The translations under genes were made by a program, and so were the position numbers. Shown here one piece after another: positions 14,564-23,400 of a stretch of DNA of 32,041 nucleotides. The stretch comes from Oscillospiraceae bacterium (GTDB lineage Bacteria; Bacillota; Clostridia; Oscillospirales; Ruminococcaceae). The stretch is taken from contig JAFSAW010000054.1 of NCBI GenBank assembly GCA_017442085.1, positions 1 to 32,041 of the forward strand, given 5' to 3'. How positions within the stretch are numbered: the first letter of the stretch is position 1; every line of letters starts with the position of its first letter. A model generated the notes under the pieces. The model saw only the letters and a list, made by a program, of their open reading frames with translations. It was not told the origin of the DNA and made no database searches.

Positions 14564-15724
14564 GTGAAAAGTAAAAAGCTTTTAAATATTCTCACCGTGG
14601 CACTTTGTGTTATGCTGCTGGTGTTCGGCAACAGAATTGCATCGCTGGGCACCCCGCTGCAGAACGCGGGGGCAACCACAGTTTCGGAAGAAATGAAGGT
14701 TGTCAGCATTATCGACCCTGCCTATGAAGATACTTTGTATGCCGAATATCCCGATGCCCGCAGCGAAAGCATTGTGCTTTTTGAGGGCGAATTTACAAAG
14801 GGCTACAAAAAAGGCACTGTGGAAACAGCCGTACAGCGCGTGGACAGCCTTTATGCCATAGAGATGCGTCAGGTGGAGGTTGGCGACAAGGTTGTGGTTT
14901 ACCGCAATCCTGACCCGCAGATAGATGTTGACTATATGTTTGCCGAGTTCAACCGCGTGCCGATACTGTTTGTTTTTGCAGGCCTGTTTGCGCTGTTTCT
15001 GCTTATTTTCGGCAGATGGCAGGGTTTTAAAACCCTTGTATCCCTTGTGCTTACCATAGCGTCAATTTTTCTGGTGTTTATCCCTGCGGTGCTGCGGCAC
15101 GGCAACGTGTATGTGTGGTCGATAATCACCTGCATATACATCATTTTTATGACTTTGCTGATTGTTATCGGCTGGACACGCAAAAGCGCAGCCGCCATAA
15201 TCGGCTGTATAAGCGGTGTGCTCACCTGTGGCATAATTGTGCTTATCTGCGATATTTCCCTGCATCTTACAGGCCTTGTGGACGAAGATGCGCTTTATCT
15301 GCTTATGCTTGACCCAGAGCACCCTATAAGCATAAAGGCGGTTGTTTTTGCCGCAATTATCATTGGTGCCGTGGGTGCGGTTATGGACGTGGCCATGGAC
15401 ATTGCTTCTGCGCTCAGCGAAATCAGGGCACAGGTGCCTGATATCTCCACAATGCAGATGGTTAAAAGCGGCTTTGCCATAGGCCGTGACATTATCGGCA
15501 CAATGGCAAACACCCTTATCCTTGCATATATCGGGTCTTCCCTTTCGGTAACTTTGCTGCTGGTGGCAGGCAATCCGTCGCTGCTGTATCTGTTTAACAC
15601 CGAGATGATTGTTGTGGAACTGCTGCAGGCAATTGCAGGCAGCTTTGGCATGATGATGACCATACCGCTGACCAGCTTTGTGTGCGGCGTGCTGTATACT
15701 GATAAAAAGGCAGACACAGAATAA
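14564..15724 (+). CDS. YibE/F family membrane protein
   Basis: The 386-residue protein has an N-terminal hydrophobic segment, an extracytoplasmic region of about 110 residues (VVSIIDPAYEDTLY ... VEVGDKVVVYRNPDP), and then about seven membrane helices. The family signature is in the second half: IGAVGAVMDVAMDIASALSE, SGFAIGRDIIGTMANTLILAYIGSSL. YibE/F proteins are found in many Bacillota; their function is not established. AAGAGGT is 6-7 bases before the GTG at 14564, which I take as start. The gene is downstream of the bactofilin hairpin and could be read through from it. Length fits family members (360-400). Confidence 0.9.
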   Translation: MKSKKLLNILTVALCVMLLVFGNRIASLGTPLQNAGATTVSEEMKVVSIIDPAYEDTLYAEYPDARSESIVLFEGEFTKGYKKGTVETAVQRVDSLYAIEMRQVEVGDKVVVYRNPDPQIDVDYMFAEFNRVPILFVFAGLFALFLLIFGRWQGFKTLVSLVLTIASIFLVFIPAVLRHGNVYVWSIITCIYIIFMTLLIVIGWTRKSAAAIIGCISGVLTCGIIVLICDISLHLTGLVDEDALYLLMLDPEHPISIKAVVFAAIIIGAVGAVMDVAMDIASALSEIRAQVPDISTMQMVKSGFAIGRDIIGTMANTLILAYIGSSLSVTLLLVAGNPSLLYLFNTEMIVVELLQAIAGSFGMMMTIPLTSFVCGVLYTDKKADTE

Positions 15725-15758
15725 ACGCCGGGCAAATTATTGAACACAAAATTCAGCA

Positions 15759-15813
15759 AAGCCTCCCTTGTGTAAAGGGAGGTGCCGCGGCATATGCCGT
15801 GGCGGAGGGATTG
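15759..15813 (+). repeat. Left terminal inverted repeat of the DUF559 cassette
   Basis: Nested palindromes: CTCCCTTGTGTAAAGGGAG, then GCCGCGGCATATGCCGTGGC, ending GGAGGGATTG. Confidence 0.8.
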
Positions 15814-15815
15814 AC

Positions 15816-16184
15816 ATGCAGTCAAAACATAATAAGCAATTGGTTCCTTTAGCAAAGCAGCTTCGCAAGGGAATGACAAAGGAAGAACGGCACCTTTGGT
15901 ATGATTTTCTGCGCAGTTATCCTGTCCGGTTTTCGAGACAAAAAGTATTGGGGAAATATATTGCCGACTTTTATTGTGCGCAGGCCAGACTTATAATTGA
16001 ACTTGATGGTTCACAGCATTTTAAAACTGAAAATATCAAAAAAGACGATGAACGCACGGCTTTTCTGCAAAGTTATGGTTTAAAAATCATTCGCATTCCC
16101 AACAATGAAATCAATCGCAATTTTACCGGAGTTTGTCAGTTTATAGACCTTGAAGTAAAACAATCCCTCAGTCAGCTTTGCTGA
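15816..16184 (+). CDS. DUF559 / Vsr-like endonuclease-domain protein
   Basis: The 122-residue protein is a compact DUF559 domain: AKQLRKGMTKEERHLWYDFLR, then VRFSRQKVLGKYIADFYC and ARLIIELDGSQHF, and finally LKIIRIPNNEI. These give the PD-(D/E)xK-type residues of the Vsr fold: D in ADF, E-x-D in IELDG, and the following H. Nuclease activity is plausible but not proven for such short proteins. The ATG at 15816 follows GGAGGGA, which belongs to the flanking repeat; in-frame codons before it also lie in the repeat. Base composition is more AT-rich than in neighbouring housekeeping genes, consistent with transfer together with the repeats. Confidence 0.88.
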   Translation: MQSKHNKQLVPLAKQLRKGMTKEERHLWYDFLRSYPVRFSRQKVLGKYIADFYCAQARLIIELDGSQHFKTENIKKDDERTAFLQSYGLKIIRIPNNEINRNFTGVCQFIDLEVKQSLSQLC

Positions 16185-16210
16185 CAGCTCCCTTTACACA
16201 AGGGAGCCTT
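16161..16210 (-). repeat. Right terminal inverted repeat of the DUF559 cassette
   Basis: Reads CAATCCCTC, hairpin GTCAGCTTTGCTGAC, then AGCTCCCTTTACACAAGGGAG and CCTT; inverted relative to the left arm. The DUF559 stop codon (16182-16184) lies inside it. Confidence 0.8.
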
Positions 16211-16236
16211 CATTTATACATTTTCCGTGTAAATAA

Positions 16237-16283
16237 AAAACATCCGTCACATCGGTCTGATGTGGCGGATGTTTATGTTTTTT
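16237..16283. terminator. Bidirectional terminator between DUF559 and XRE genes
   Basis: ACATCCGTCACATC (16240-16253) pairs with GATGTGGCGGATGT (16259-16272), one mismatch, with T-rich tails in both directions. It serves the convergent DUF559 (plus) and XRE (minus) genes. Confidence 0.85.
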
Positions 16284-16305
16284 ACAGTGCAGGGTTCAAA
16301 TACAA

Positions 16306-16509
16306 TTATTTTTCATCTGTTCTCTCCAGAATATAATCTGTACTTGTATTATAAATGTCAGCAAGTTTTATCAAAATTTCCACAGGTAAACCAGCCATAC
16401 CTGTTTCATAAGATGAATAAGTACGGCGATTTATATATAGCATATCTGCTATTTGCTGCTGAGTATAATCATTGTCTTCCCGCAAATCCTTTAATCTTTT
16501 AAAAATCAA
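16306..16509 (-). CDS. Small XRE-family (Cro/C1-type) regulator
   Basis: A 67-residue single helix-turn-helix domain: IFKRLKDLREDNDYTQQQIADML, then NRRTYSSYETGMAGLP and LIKLADIYNTSTDYIL, the complete five-helix Cro/C1 layout without an effector domain. I place the start at the TTG at 16509, since AGGTGA lies 5 bases before it; a GTG at 16518 would add three residues and leave no ribosome site. It is divergent from the 53-residue gene at 16602, and the intervening 92 bases hold the TGGCAA inverted repeat, its probable autoregulatory operator. Confidence 0.9.
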   Translation of the reverse strand: MIFKRLKDLREDNDYTQQQIADMLYINRRTYSSYETGMAGLPVEILIKLADIYNTSTDYILERTDEK

Positions 16510-16534
16510 ATATATCACCTAATAAAATTATACT

Positions 16535-16565
16535 TGGCAAAATTCTTGCCATTGATTTTTGGCAA
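16535..16565. promoter_or_regulatory. TGGCAA operator between divergent XRE and small gene
   Basis: TGGCAA-AATTC-TTGCCA (16535-16551) is a perfect inverted repeat with a 5-base spacer; a third half-site TGGCAA follows at 16560-16565 and a TGGCA at 16572-16576 region. The first copy lies next to the TATAAT-like element of the XRE gene, the others beside the CATAAT element of the small gene, so one dimer plus a half-site could control both. Confidence 0.6.
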
Positions 16566-16601
16566 GAATCGTGGCATAATTCATTACAGAGGTGATTAAT
16601 T

Positions 16602-16763
16602 ATGGCAGATTATAAAAAAATGTACTGCGAATTGTTCAACAAAGTTACCGATGTAATAAATGAGTTGCAGGAAATACAGCAGAGATGTGAAGAGCTTTAT
16701 GTAAAAAGCGAAGAAGAAAACATTAAAAATTTTGAAGTATATAAAAACGAAAATAACAGATAA
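16602..16763 (+). CDS. Small charged helical protein, 53 residues
   Basis: MADYKKMYCELFNKVTDVIN starts a 53-residue product that is almost entirely charged or polar helix, with heptad-like spacing (ELQEIQQRCEELYVKSEEEN) suggesting a short coiled coil. AGAGGTGAT precedes the ATG by about 6 bases, and a terminator follows 20 bases after the stop. It is divergent from the XRE gene with a shared operator. I recall similar short proteins next to XRE regulators in gut Clostridia but know no function. Possibilities include a partner or anti-repressor of the XRE protein; there is no direct evidence. Confidence 0.75.
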   Translation: MADYKKMYCELFNKVTDVINELQEIQQRCEELYVKSEEENIKNFEVYKNENNR

Positions 16764-16783
16764 ATTTTGCAAAAACGCAATAA

Positions 16784-16816
16784 AAAGCCACCGCTAATGC
16801 GGTGGCTTTAAGTTTT
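16784..16816. terminator. Bidirectional terminator, small gene and pyr operon
   Basis: AAAGCCACCGC (16784-16794), loop TAAT, GCGGTGGCTTT (16799-16809). T tracts in both directions; it ends the small gene on plus and the pyr operon on minus. Confidence 0.9.
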
Positions 16817-16830
16817 TAAATAACTATATG

Positions 16831-17511
16831 TTATTTAACGCCGTACTGTTCGTAGTATGCATCGATTGCAGCTTTGATTGTGTCATCGATAACAACTTCG
16901 CCGTTAACTTCTTTGTTCCAGAGAGCTTCAACAACATCGTTCATATCAACGATAGCTGCTGTGTCAAAGCCGTAAAGGTCTTTAACTTCGTCAAGAGCAA
17001 CCTTTTCGCCGCCTTTGCCAACTTCCATACGGTTGAGGGAAACCATAAGGCCAACGATTGTAACATCTGCTGCGCCTCTTACCTTTGGCACTGTTTCTTC
17101 CATGGATTTGCCGGAAGTTGTAACGTCTTCAATCATAATAACTCTGTCGCCGTCCTGAAGTTTGCTGCCAAGGAAGCTGCCTTTGTCTGCGCCGTGGTCT
17201 TTTTCTTCTTTGCGGTCAGAGCAGTAACGCACTTCTTTGCCGTAAAGTTCGCTGTAAGCCATAGCTGTTACAACTGCAAGAGGAATACCTTTGTAAGCCG
17301 GTCCAAACAATACATCAAAATCGTCGCCGTATGTATTGTGGATTGCTTTTGCATAGTATTCGCCAAGTTTTTTAAGCTGGCTGCCTGTTACGTAGCCGCC
17401 TGCATTCATAAAGAATGGAGACTGACGGCCGCTTTTAAGTGTAAAGCTGCCAAATTTAAGCACTTTGCTTTCTACCATAAAGTCGATAAACTCTTTTTTA
17501 TACTGTTCCAT
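16831..17511 (-). CDS. pyrE: Orotate phosphoribosyltransferase
   Basis: The 226-residue enzyme joins orotate to PRPP to give orotidine monophosphate. The PRPP-binding motif is VIMIEDVTTSGKS; other family stretches are FTLKSGRQSPFFMNAGG (orotate loop), FGPAYKGIPLA, and YCSDRKEEKDHGADKGSFLG, the flexible catalytic loop with its Lys and His. Length and layout match the clostridial form, which is longer than E. coli PyrE at the C-terminus. AGGAGG-like ACGGAGGAA is just upstream of the ATG. It is the last gene of the pyr operon, 42 bases after pyrF. Confidence 0.96.
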   Translation of the reverse strand: MEQYKKEFIDFMVESKVLKFGSFTLKSGRQSPFFMNAGGYVTGSQLKKLGEYYAKAIHNTYGDDFDVLFGPAYKGIPLAVVTAMAYSELYGKEVRYCSDRKEEKDHGADKGSFLGSKLQDGDRVIMIEDVTTSGKSMEETVPKVRGAADVTIVGLMVSLNRMEVGKGGEKVALDEVKDLYGFDTAAIVDMNDVVEALWNKEVNGEVVIDDTIKAAIDAYYEQYGVK

Positions 17512-17553
17512 TGTTAGATTCCTCCGTGGACTATATATCTGTAATTATTTCGA

Positions 17554-18252
17554 TTAATCTGCAAAATCTGCCATACATCTTCTGTATGCTGCAACAGGGT
17601 CTTCTGCTTTTGTGATTGGACGGCCAACAACAATGTAGTCTGTGCCGATTTCTTTTGCTTTTGCAGGTGTTGTTACACGCACCTGGTCGCCAACATCGCC
17701 GTCAGCAAAACGAACACCAGGTGTAACTGTAAGGAAGTCCTGGCCAACAGCTTCTTTTACCATGCCTGCTTCCAGTGGGGAACAAACAATGCCGTCGAGA
17801 CCTGCTGCTTTTGTGTTTTTAGCATAGTGAATGATTGTATCGTTGATGGAAGCGTTGATGAGAAGTTCGTTCTGCATTCTTTCTTCGCTTGTGGATGTAA
17901 GCTGTGTTACAGCGATAACCAGCGGACGTGTGCCGTCTTCGCGTACAACGCCTTCGAGGGCCGCTTTCATCATATCGATTGTGCCTGCTGCGTGTACATT
18001 AACGATATCTGCACCAAGGCCGCTGAGGCTTCTCATACCGCCTTTAACTGTGTTTGGAATGTCGTGGAGTTTAAGGTCGAGGAACACTTTGTGGCCTCTT
18101 GCCTTGATTTCTTTAACGATGGATGGACCTGCTGCATAGAAAAGTTCCATACCGATTTTTACAAATGGCTTTTCGTCTGTAAATTTATCCAGGAAAGCAA
18201 GTGCTGTTTCTGCATCTTTAAAGTCAAGTGCAATAATTACATCTCTTTTCAT
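17554..18252 (-). CDS. pyrF: Orotidine 5'-phosphate decarboxylase
   Basis: The 232-residue enzyme produces UMP from orotidine monophosphate. It opens [20 protein letters not shown], contains the catalytic cluster [12 protein letters not shown] (Asp-Lys-His-Asp), and ends with VTPGVRF and the phosphate-binding [16 protein letters not shown]. This is the compact group-1 form. An open frame continues upstream to 18312 but ATG 18252 is right: AAGGAGAA lies before it and it matches the family N-terminus. A palindromic repeat (18298-18393) and a structured segment separate it from pyrD, so its translation depends on its own ribosome site. Confidence 0.96.
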   Translation of the reverse strand: MKRDVIIALDFKDAETALAFLDKFTDEKPFVKIGMELFYAAGPSIVKEIKARGHKVFLDLKLHDIPNTVKGGMRSLSGLGADIVNVHAAGTIDMMKAALEGVVREDGTRPLVIAVTQLTSTSEERMQNELLINASINDTIIHYAKNTKAAGLDGIVCSPLEAGMVKEAVGQDFLTVTPGVRFADGDVGDQVRVTTPAKAKEIGTDYIVVGRPITKAEDPVAAYRRCMADFAD

Positions 18253-18297
18253 TGGTAGAGTTCTCCTTATATTTAATACTTTAATATAATGTTTCTC

Positions 18298-18393
18298 TGT
18301 CATTCTGAACACCGCAAGGTGTGAAGAATCTCTCTGTTTGCACGCATATAATATGTTCTGCCCGGGAGACTCTTCGTTTCACTCAGAGTGACA
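18298..18393. repeat. TCATTCTGA-type palindromic repeat, copy A (in pyr operon)
   Basis: Outer ends TGTCATTCTGA and TCAGAGTGACA, inner arms GAAGAATCTC and GGGAGACTCTTC, are inverted. It lies between pyrD and pyrF, inside the operon, and would fold into a long RNA hairpin. Confidence 0.8.
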
Positions 18394-18438
18394 TTTTTTA
18401 CTATAACCGCACGGAAAGTTTTATTGTTACTCTCCTTT

Positions 18439-18527
18439 TAACCTGCGGTTTCAACGTTCTGGCTGCGGAAATCTTCGATTTTCGTTAGTGCGTCAGCACG
18501 TCACAGCGCAAGCTGTGAAGCCAGGTT
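18439..18527 (-). other. Structured intercistronic segment after pyrD
   Basis: Starting two bases after the pyrD stop, the minus strand can fold as an outer stem AACCTG / CAGGTT enclosing three small hairpins: TCACAGC-TTGC-GCTGTGA, GTGC-TGAC-GCAC and GAAAATC-GAA-GATTTC. No T tract follows. Together with repeat A it fills the 276-base pyrD-pyrF gap. It could be an RNA stabiliser or processing site, or a repeat remnant. An AAAGGAGAG ribosome-like site after it precedes no gene. Confidence 0.5.
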
Positions 18528-18528
18528 G

Positions 18529-19443
18529 TTATTTAAATGAAGCACCGATAATATCGTTAAGGTCTTTGATGCCGTATTTTTCCATTGTTGCAGGCAGTGC
18601 TTCGATGATTTCCTTGCAGGCATATGGGTTTTTAAGGTTTGCTGCGCCAACCTGAACAGCTGTTGCACCTGCCATCATCATTTCGATAACGTCTTCTGCG
18701 CTGGAAACGCCGCCCTGACCCATAATTGGGATGTTAACAGCCTTTGCCACCTGATGCACCATGCGCAGTGCTACAGGGAAGATTGCAGGGCCGCTGAAAC
18801 CGCCCATTGTGTTTGCAATGATTGGCTTGCCTGTTTTAAGGTTAATGCGCATACCCAGCAGAGTGTTAATCATACTGATGCCGTCTGCGCCTGCATCTTC
18901 GGCAGCTTTTGCAATGGAAACGATGTCTGTTACGTTTGGAGAAAGCTTGATGTAAACAGGTTTTGTTGTAACCTCTTTAACTCGCTTTGTAACTTCGTAA
19001 ACGTTTTTAGGGTCTGTGCCGAAAGCCATACCGCCGCCATGTACGTTAGGGCAGGATACGTTTACTTCGATAATGCCAACCTGGTCTTCTTTGTCGATAA
19101 GGTTGCAGCAGTATACATAGTCGTCAATTGCATAGCCGCTGATATTTGCAATAACCTTTTTGTTGAAAATCTTTTTAAGGTCAGGCAATTCCTTGTTGAT
19201 AACTGCATCGATGCCAGGGTTCTGCAGACCAACAGAGTTAATCATACCCATTGGTGTTTCGGCAATACGTGGTGTAGGGTTGCCAAACTGGCCAACACGT
19301 GTTGTGCCTTTAAAGCTGAATGTACCAAGAATGTTGATATCGTAGAATTCGGCAAATTCTTTACCGAAGTTGAATGTACCGCTGGCAGGAATTACAGGGT
19401 TGTCCAAAGTCCAGCCGGAAAGTGTAACCTTTGTGTTTACCAT
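18529..19443 (-). CDS. pyrD: Dihydroorotate dehydrogenase B, catalytic subunit
   Basis: The 304-residue FMN enzyme oxidises dihydroorotate to orotate. Key motifs are IPASGTFNFGKE, the active-site loop VNVSCPNVHGGG with its catalytic cysteine (class 1 enzymes), VYIKLSPNVTDI, and the FMN phosphate region MGQGGVSSAEDVIEMMMAGATAVQVG. Class 1B enzymes work as a heterotetramer with PyrK to pass electrons to NAD; pyrK lies directly upstream and overlaps by 7 bases, with the pyrD ribosome site GGAGGAAATT inside pyrK, so the two are translationally coupled. Length equals the B. subtilis type (about 305-311). Confidence 0.97.
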   Translation of the reverse strand: MVNTKVTLSGWTLDNPVIPASGTFNFGKEFAEFYDINILGTFSFKGTTRVGQFGNPTPRIAETPMGMINSVGLQNPGIDAVINKELPDLKKIFNKKVIANISGYAIDDYVYCCNLIDKEDQVGIIEVNVSCPNVHGGGMAFGTDPKNVYEVTKRVKEVTTKPVYIKLSPNVTDIVSIAKAAEDAGADGISMINTLLGMRINLKTGKPIIANTMGGFSGPAIFPVALRMVHQVAKAVNIPIMGQGGVSSAEDVIEMMMAGATAVQVGAANLKNPYACKEIIEALPATMEKYGIKDLNDIIGASFK

Positions 19444-20174
19444 ATAATTTCCTCCTTAAGCATAATAGGGCCTTCCTTGCAGATGCGTTTGTAGCCTGTG
19501 AGTGTTTTGCAGCTGCAGCCCATACAGCCGCCGAAACCGCAGCCCATTCTTTCTTCAAAAGAAAGCTGGCCGCTGCATTCTGTTGCATTGCTGATAGCCT
19601 TGAGCATTGGTTCAGGACCGCAGGTGTAGAAATAGTCATAACCGCTGAGGTTTTTGATAACGTCTGTTACAAAGCCTTTTGTGCCGTAGCTGCCGTCGTT
19701 TGTTGTTACATATACATCGCAGCCCAGTGCCTTGAATTCTTCTTCGTAGAAAACGTCGTCCTTGCTTGTGAAACCAAGGATAACTGTTGGTTTCTGACCC
19801 TGCTGGATAAGCTGTTTTGCAAGGTTGTACATTGGAGGTGTGCCAACACCGCCGCCGATAACCAGCGGAGCTTTTGTTTCGTTATTGATTGTAAAGCCGT
19901 TGCCCAGACCTGTAAGAATGTCAAGCTTTTCGCCTGCCTGCATAGCAGCCATTTTTTCTGTGCCTGCACCAACAACCTTGTAGATAATGTCAATTTTTTC
20001 CTTATCCCAGTCGCAGATGGAAATTGGGCGGCGGAGATAGAAGCCCTCCAGTTCAATGTTGATAAACTGGCCAGGAGCTGTGATAAAAGATGTGTCACCA
20101 AACAATGTCATATAGTAAACATCTTTTGCAATTTTTGTGTTTTCACCTATTGTATAAATATCTCTTTTGTACAT
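19437..20174 (-). CDS. pyrK: Dihydroorotate dehydrogenase electron-transfer subunit
   Basis: The 245-residue protein has an FAD domain (PGQFINIELEG, then RRPISICDWD), an NAD-binding domain (PLVIGGGVGTPPMYNLAKQL, YFYTCGPEPMLKAI), and near the C-terminus the four [2Fe-2S] cysteines in GCGFGGCMGCSCKT...RICKEGP. It transfers electrons from PyrD FMN to NAD. An open frame extends further upstream to 20294 but the ATG at 20174 with AAAGGAG 8 bases before it and the family-like MYKRDIYTIGEN marks the real start. The gene follows carB by 303 bases and overlaps pyrD. Confidence 0.96.
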   Translation of the reverse strand: MYKRDIYTIGENTKIAKDVYYMTLFGDTSFITAPGQFINIELEGFYLRRPISICDWDKEKIDIIYKVVGAGTEKMAAMQAGEKLDILTGLGNGFTINNETKAPLVIGGGVGTPPMYNLAKQLIQQGQKPTVILGFTSKDDVFYEEEFKALGCDVYVTTNDGSYGTKGFVTDVIKNLSGYDYFYTCGPEPMLKAISNATECSGQLSFEERMGCGFGGCMGCSCKTLTGYKRICKEGPIMLKEEIIW

Positions 20175-20477
20175 AGGAAAGCACTCCTTTCGCAGATTTG
20201 TTTTTGCCTGTATATGAAGCTGCAAAAGCATAAATTTGTTGTAAACAAATTGCAAAGCAGGTTGAGAGCGGGAAGACTGCCCTTGCAGCACCACGGTCGT
20301 TAATTTTTTATCAAATTCTTTTCACATTAAGGGACGGCGGTGTACCGTCCCTGTATTATGTGTATTCAATGCTCCGTCTGTCATCAGAGCTTCAGCATCG
20401 GCCGGGCGAAAGGCTGTTTCTCCCTCCGCCGGCTTTGCCGGCACCTCCTTCACCTGAAAGAGGCAATAAAAGACTTT
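20175..20477. other. 303-base carB-pyrK spacer with hairpins and repeat remnant
   Basis: No gene is supported. From pyrK outward it holds the hairpin AATTTGTT-GTA-AACAAATT (about 20232-20250), a GC-rich hairpin AGGGACGG / CCGTCCCT (about 20331-20353), and a degenerate arm of the DUF559-cassette repeat at 20420-20466. None has a clear T tract, so readthrough from carB to pyrK is expected. Confidence 0.7.
20420..20466 (-). repeat. Solo, degenerate arm of the DUF559-cassette repeat
   Basis: On minus it reads GCCTC-TTTCAGGTGAAGGAGG-TGCCGGC-AAA-GCCGGCGGAGGGAG, collinear with the cassette left arm (GCCTCCC...GTAAAGGGAGGTGCCG...GGCGGAGGGATTG). No second arm or gene is attached. Confidence 0.65.
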
Positions 20478-23400
20478 TTATTTTGCGTTGTCGTCGTCGA
20501 TTGTAGATACTTTCATTGTCATATCTTCAAGCACGTTGAGCAGAGCATTTACTGTGGAAAGGCTTGTAAACAGAGCAACGTTGTTTTCTGTTGCATAGCG
20601 GCGGATGATGGAGCCGTCGTGTGCTGTGTCTGCGCCTACGTCCTGTGTGTTGAGAACGTAAGTTACATAGCCTTTTGTAAGGCTTTCGATAACGTCGTTG
20701 CCGCCTTCGCTGATTTTCTGTTTCATTCTTGTTTTGATGCCGTGTGCCTTAAGGAATTTAGCTGTACCTTCTGTAGCTTCGATGTTGAAACCAAGGTTGT
20801 AGAAACGTCTAACCAGTGGAAGTGCACGTTCTTTGTCTTTGTCTGCAAGTGTTACAAATACTGTGCCGTAGTTCTGGATTTTGATGCCGCTTGCCTGCAG
20901 TGCTTTGTAAATTGCACGGTTGAGCTGTCTGTCGTAGCCGATTGCTTCCCCTGTGGATTTCATTTCAGGTGAGAGATAAGCATCAAGACCTTTGATTTTT
21001 GCAAAGGAGAATGTTGGTGCTTTTACATAGAAGCGTTTGCTTTCTTTCTGCAGCATTGTGCCGTAGCCAAGTTCTTTAAGTGTGTGACCAAGCATAACCT
21101 TTGTGGCGATGTTTGCCATTGGCACACCTGTGGATTTGGAGAGGAACGGTACTGTACGGGAAGAACGTGGGTTAACTTCGATTACGTATACGTTGTCAAA
21201 TTCGTCAACGATAAACTGAATGTTGAACAGGCCCTTGATGCCGATGCCAAGACCAAGACGAACTGTGTAGTCGATGATTGTGTCTTTAACCTTCTGGCTG
21301 ATTGTGTATGCAGGGTAAACGCTGATGGAGTCACCGCTGTGAACGCCTGTTTCTTCGATGTGTTCCATAATACCAGGGATAAATACATCTGTGCCGTCGC
21401 AGATTGCGTCTGTTTCAAGCTCTTTACCGATGATGTATTTGTCAACCAGAACAGGCTGGTCTTCGTCTACGAGAACTGCTGTCTGCAGGTATTTTTTAAG
21501 GTCTTCGTCGCTGTTTACAATCTGCATTGCACGGCCGCCGAGAACGTAGGACGGACGAACAAGCACAGGGTAACCGATGCGGTTTGCAACTGTGATGCCG
21601 TCAGGGATGTTTGTAACAGCCTGTCCTTCAGGTTCAGGAATGCCAAGTGTGTGCATGATTTTTTCAAAGCTGTCACGGTTTTCTGCACGTTCGATAGCAT
21701 CAACGTCTGTGCCAACAATGTTTACACCAAGTTCTTTAAGGTCGTTTGCAAGGTTGATAGCTGTCTGACCACCAAGGGAAACGATAACACCGTCAGGTTT
21801 TTCCATTTCGATTACGTTCATAACATCTTCCACTGTGAGAGGTTCAAAGTAGAGTTTGTCTGCAGTTGTGTAGTCTGTGGAAACTGTTTCAGGGTTGTTG
21901 TTGATGATGATAGCTTCGTAGCCTGCTTCCTTGATTGCCCATACAGCGTGTACTGTGGAGTAGTCAAATTCTACACCCTGGCCGATACGGATTGGGCCGG
22001 AACCGAGCACAAGGATTTTCTTTTTGTCTGTTACGATGCTTTCGTTTTCGCCGTGATAGCAGCTGTAGAAGTAAGGCACATAGTCCTGCTGATGTTCGAT
22101 GTTGTCAACAATGCGGTAGATTGGCAGAATGCCGTTTTCCTTGCGGAAGCGGAATACATCCAGCTTGTTCATACCCCAGAGTTTTGCAACGTAGCTGTCG
22201 GAGAAGCCCATATCTTTTGCTTTTCTGAGAACTTCTGCATCTTTTACATTTGCAGCGATAACTGCTTCGTATTCGATTGTTTCGCGGAGAATCTGGATAA
22301 ATGGTTCAACAATCTTTGTCTGTTCCCAGATTTCGTGGTTTGTTGCGCCTTTGCGGATAGCTTCGCAGAGTGCAAACAGTCTTTCGTCTGTAGGTGTTGC
22401 AATTTCTTTGAGGAGTGCTTCTTTGTCCCAGTCTTTGAATTTTTTCATTTCAAAGTGGTCAACGCCGATTTCAAGGCCGCGCACTGCCTTGAGCATAATT
22501 TCTTCAACAGTCTGGCCAAGGCTCATAACTTCGCCTGTAGCTTTCATCTGTGTGGAAAGCTCTTTGGAAGCAGATGTAAATTTGTCAAATGGGAAACGTG
22601 CAACCTTTGCAACCTTGTAGTCGATTGCAGGTTCGCAGCTTGCAGGGATACCGCTGATATCGATTTCGTCAAGTGTAAGACCAACTGCAATTTTTGCTGT
22701 TACGCGTGCAATTGGGTAAGCTGTTGCCTTGGAAGCCAGAGCAGAGGAGCGGGATACACGAGGGTTGATTTCGATAAGGTAGTATTCCATTGTGTCAGGC
22801 TTAAGTGCAAACTGAACGTTGCAGCCGCCTGCGATTTTAAGGTATTTGAGAATTTTAAGTGCAGATGCCTTGAGCATTGCTCTCTGTTCGTCGCTGATTG
22901 TCTGGCAAGGTGCAAAAACAATGGAGTCGCCTGTGTGGATACCAACAGGGTCAAAGTTTTCCATATCGCAGATTGCGATAGCCTTGTCTGTTGCATCGCG
23001 CATAACTTCAAATTCGATTTCCTGATAGCCTTTAACGGATTTTTCTACCAACACCTGATGTACAGGGGAAAGTGTAAGCGCATATTCGCATTTTGTAAGG
23101 AATTCTTCTTCGTTGTCAGCAAAGCCGCCGCCTGTGCCGCCAAGTGTGAATGCAGGGCGGAGAACTACAGGGAAGCCGATTTCTTTTGCTGCACGCAGAC
23201 CGTCTTCAACTGTATGCACGATGTCGGACGGAATGATAGGTTCGCCGATTTCTTCGCACATGTTTTTGAACATTTCGCGGTCTTCAGCTTTTTTGATGGA
23301 CTCGATGGATGTACCGAGAACTTCTACCTGACATTCATCAAGGATACCCTTTTCGCCAAGCTGTACACAGAGGTTAAGGCCTGTCTGGCCGCCAAGACCA

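Larger units (their letters stand above)
15759..16210. mobile_element. DUF559 cassette flanked by ~50-bp terminal inverted repeats
   Basis: The left arm (15759-15813) and right arm (16161-16210) are inverted copies. Both read, from outside inward, AAG(C/G)CTCCCTTGTGTAAA then GGGAG, a variable internal hairpin, and finally GAGGGATTG. The only gene inside is the DUF559 gene, whose ribosome site GGAGGGA lies in the left arm and whose last eight codons and stop lie in the right arm. No convincing target-site duplication is seen. A single degenerate arm is present at 20420-20466 and a 14-base fragment at 30119-30137, so the arms form a dispersed repeat family here. Confidence 0.75.
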
